From Deltaproteobacteria bacterium (GTDB lineage Bacteria > Desulfobacterota > Desulfovibrionia > Desulfovibrionales > Desulfovibrionaceae): a DNA stretch of 7,574 nt. Position numbers and translations under genes: made by a program. Numbering within the stretch: the stretch's first letter is position 1; each line of letters starts with the position of its first letter. The notes below the pieces were generated by a model. The model saw only the letters and a list, made by a program, of their open reading frames with translations, did no database searches and had not been told where the DNA came from. The stretch is from NCBI GenBank assembly GCA_031253875.1, contig JAIRVN010000161.1, positions 1 through 7,574 on the forward strand. The letters run 5' to 3'. This document shows positions 7,079 through 7,574 of this stretch, piece by piece.

Positions 7079-7099
7079 ACTGCGTTCGACAAGTGTCAA
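7071..7099 (-). promoter_or_regulatory. higB: Candidate higBA promoter
   Basis: On the minus strand a perfect TTGACA (7099-7094) is followed by exactly 17 bp and TATCTG (7076-7071), a modest -10. Predicted transcription starts near 7064, leaving a leader of about 30 bases before the higB ATG. The -10 is inside one arm of the perfect inverted repeat. Confidence 0.5.
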
Positions 7100-7112
7100 A
7101 CCTATGGCAGGA

Positions 7113-7128
7113 CAGAATACGTGTTCTG
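7113..7128. promoter_or_regulatory. 16 bp near-palindrome between the higBA and tupA promoters
   Basis: CAGAATACGTGTTCTG is symmetric except for one base pair on each side of the ACGT core. Its centre (7120.5) lies about 56 bp upstream of both predicted transcription starts (near 7064 and 7176). It could be a regulator site serving either gene. No regulator gene is visible in the window. Confidence 0.3.
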
Positions 7129-7139
7129 CCTCAACCAGC

Positions 7140-7180
7140 TTGACCGGGGCCTTGTATATGCTGTATAGTGCATATATACT
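7140..7180 (+). promoter_or_regulatory. tupA: Candidate tupA promoter with palindrome over the -10
   Basis: TTGACC (7140-7145), an 18 bp spacer and TATAGT (7164-7169) form a good sigma70-like promoter. An overlapping alternative is TTGTAT (7152-7157), 17 bp, TATACT (7175-7180). TATATGC (7155-7161) and GCATATA (7170-7176) make a perfect 7 bp inverted repeat whose 8 bp spacer holds the first -10, an arrangement typical of repressor control. A tungstate- or molybdate-responsive regulator would be the obvious candidate, but I do not match the repeat to a known site. Confidence 0.5.
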
Positions 7181-7218
7181 GGAGAATACATCTCAACCGC
7201 ATTCCCCCGGAGACTTGC

Positions 7219-7574
7219 ATGTGTGCTTTGCGTTGCCTGCTTCTCATGGCGTTCGTGGCGTTTTCGTCCGCCGCCCTTGCCGCGGACAGCCTGATGGTGG
7301 CCACAACCACCAGCACCCAGGACACCGGCCTGCTGGATTACCTGCAACCCCTTCTTCTCAAGGAGACGGACATTGATGTCAAATGGATCTCTACCGGTGG
7401 CGGCAAGGCTCTGGAACATGGAAAGAACTGCGACGTTGACGTGCTGCTCGTGCATGCCCCTGACGCGGAACTGAAAATGGTCGAAGAGGGTTTAGCCGTC
7501 GACCGCCGCCCGGTCATGTATGCCGTAGTGGATCGGGCAATGGCCGACCAGCGCGTCCAGTACAGCGTGATGAC
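7219..7574 (+). CDS. tupA: TupA-like tungstate-binding periplasmic protein (partial, 3' end outside window)
   Basis: There are 118 visible codons. A signal peptide (about residues 1-21, hydrophobic LLLMAFVAFSSAALA, cleavage after ALA) precedes LMVATTTSTQDTGLLDYLQP at 25-44, with the TTTST motif (29-33) that TupA-type proteins use for oxyanion binding. ISTGGGKALEHGKNCDVDVLLVHAP at 57-81 and VEEGLAVDRRPVMY at 88-101 are also characteristic. The protein would deliver tungstate to a TupBC ABC transporter for tungsten enzymes such as formate dehydrogenases; tupB and tupC would be expected to the right. The ATG at 7219 has GGAGA 5 bp upstream. Oddity: after VMY the family normally continues NDF followed by a V-G-P motif, whereas here it reads AVVDRAMADQRVQYSVM. 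The frame stays open to the edge, so the gene is either divergent or decaying. Confidence 0.85.
   Translation, partial: MCALRCLLLMAFVAFSSAALAADSLMVATTTSTQDTGLLDYLQPLLLKETDIDVKWISTGGGKALEHGKNCDVDVLLVHAPDAELKMVEEGLAVDRRPVMYAVVDRAMADQRVQYSVM

Noticed and set aside
7035..7455. Open frames (plus 6924-7376, minus 7102-7455) across the higB/tupA intergenic region
   Set aside because: They overlap higB or tupA in other frames and cover promoter elements. No domain is visible, and the in-frame TupA reading explains the coding signal.

Overview
The window looks like chromosome of a Desulfovibrio-type sulfate reducer (Desulfovibrionaceae). The grounds are high GC, a class 1B dihydroorotate dehydrogenase pair (pyrK-pyrD), a tungstate-binding protein of TupA type, and an autotransporter passenger module of a kind I associate with this group. 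The taxon is inferred from gene content and style; no rRNA or other marker gene is present.

Layout. From 1 to 5264 everything real is on the minus strand. Read in the direction of transcription, pyrK comes first, followed by pyrD (14 bp gap), a UDP-glucuronate 4-epimerase-like SDR protein (17 bp gap) and a full-length peptidase U32 family protein (66 bp gap). Last is an open frame of autotransporter passenger type that runs off the left edge. That frame has no start codon or signal peptide and begins directly after two tandem TGA codons that end the U32 gene, so it is best read as a 5'-truncated remnant. At about 5265-5308 transcription diverges: an M24 (Xaa-Pro) peptidase runs on the plus strand to 6388. 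A type II toxin-antitoxin pair of HigB-HigA type follows on the minus strand (7034 to 6420), convergent with the peptidase. The start of a secreted tungstate-binding protein (tupA) then runs off the right edge from 7219.

How the genes fit together. PyrK and PyrD are the two subunits of one NAD-linked dihydroorotate dehydrogenase that feeds UMP synthesis. The epimerase behind them uses a UDP-sugar, so the head of the cluster links pyrimidine supply to surface polysaccharide precursors, although the co-transcription may only be housekeeping. The U32 protein probably belongs to the iron-sulfur RNA/quinone hydroxylation superfamily rather than being a true protease. HigBA is a self-contained module. 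Its divergent region with tupA (7035-7218) is the most structured non-coding stretch here: it holds two opposed sigma70-like promoters, each with a palindrome over its -10, and a third dyad midway between them.

I see no clearly new multi-gene system. The points most worth checking are the U32/autotransporter junction, the loss of the usual conserved block in the visible part of TupA, and the operator architecture between higB and tupA.
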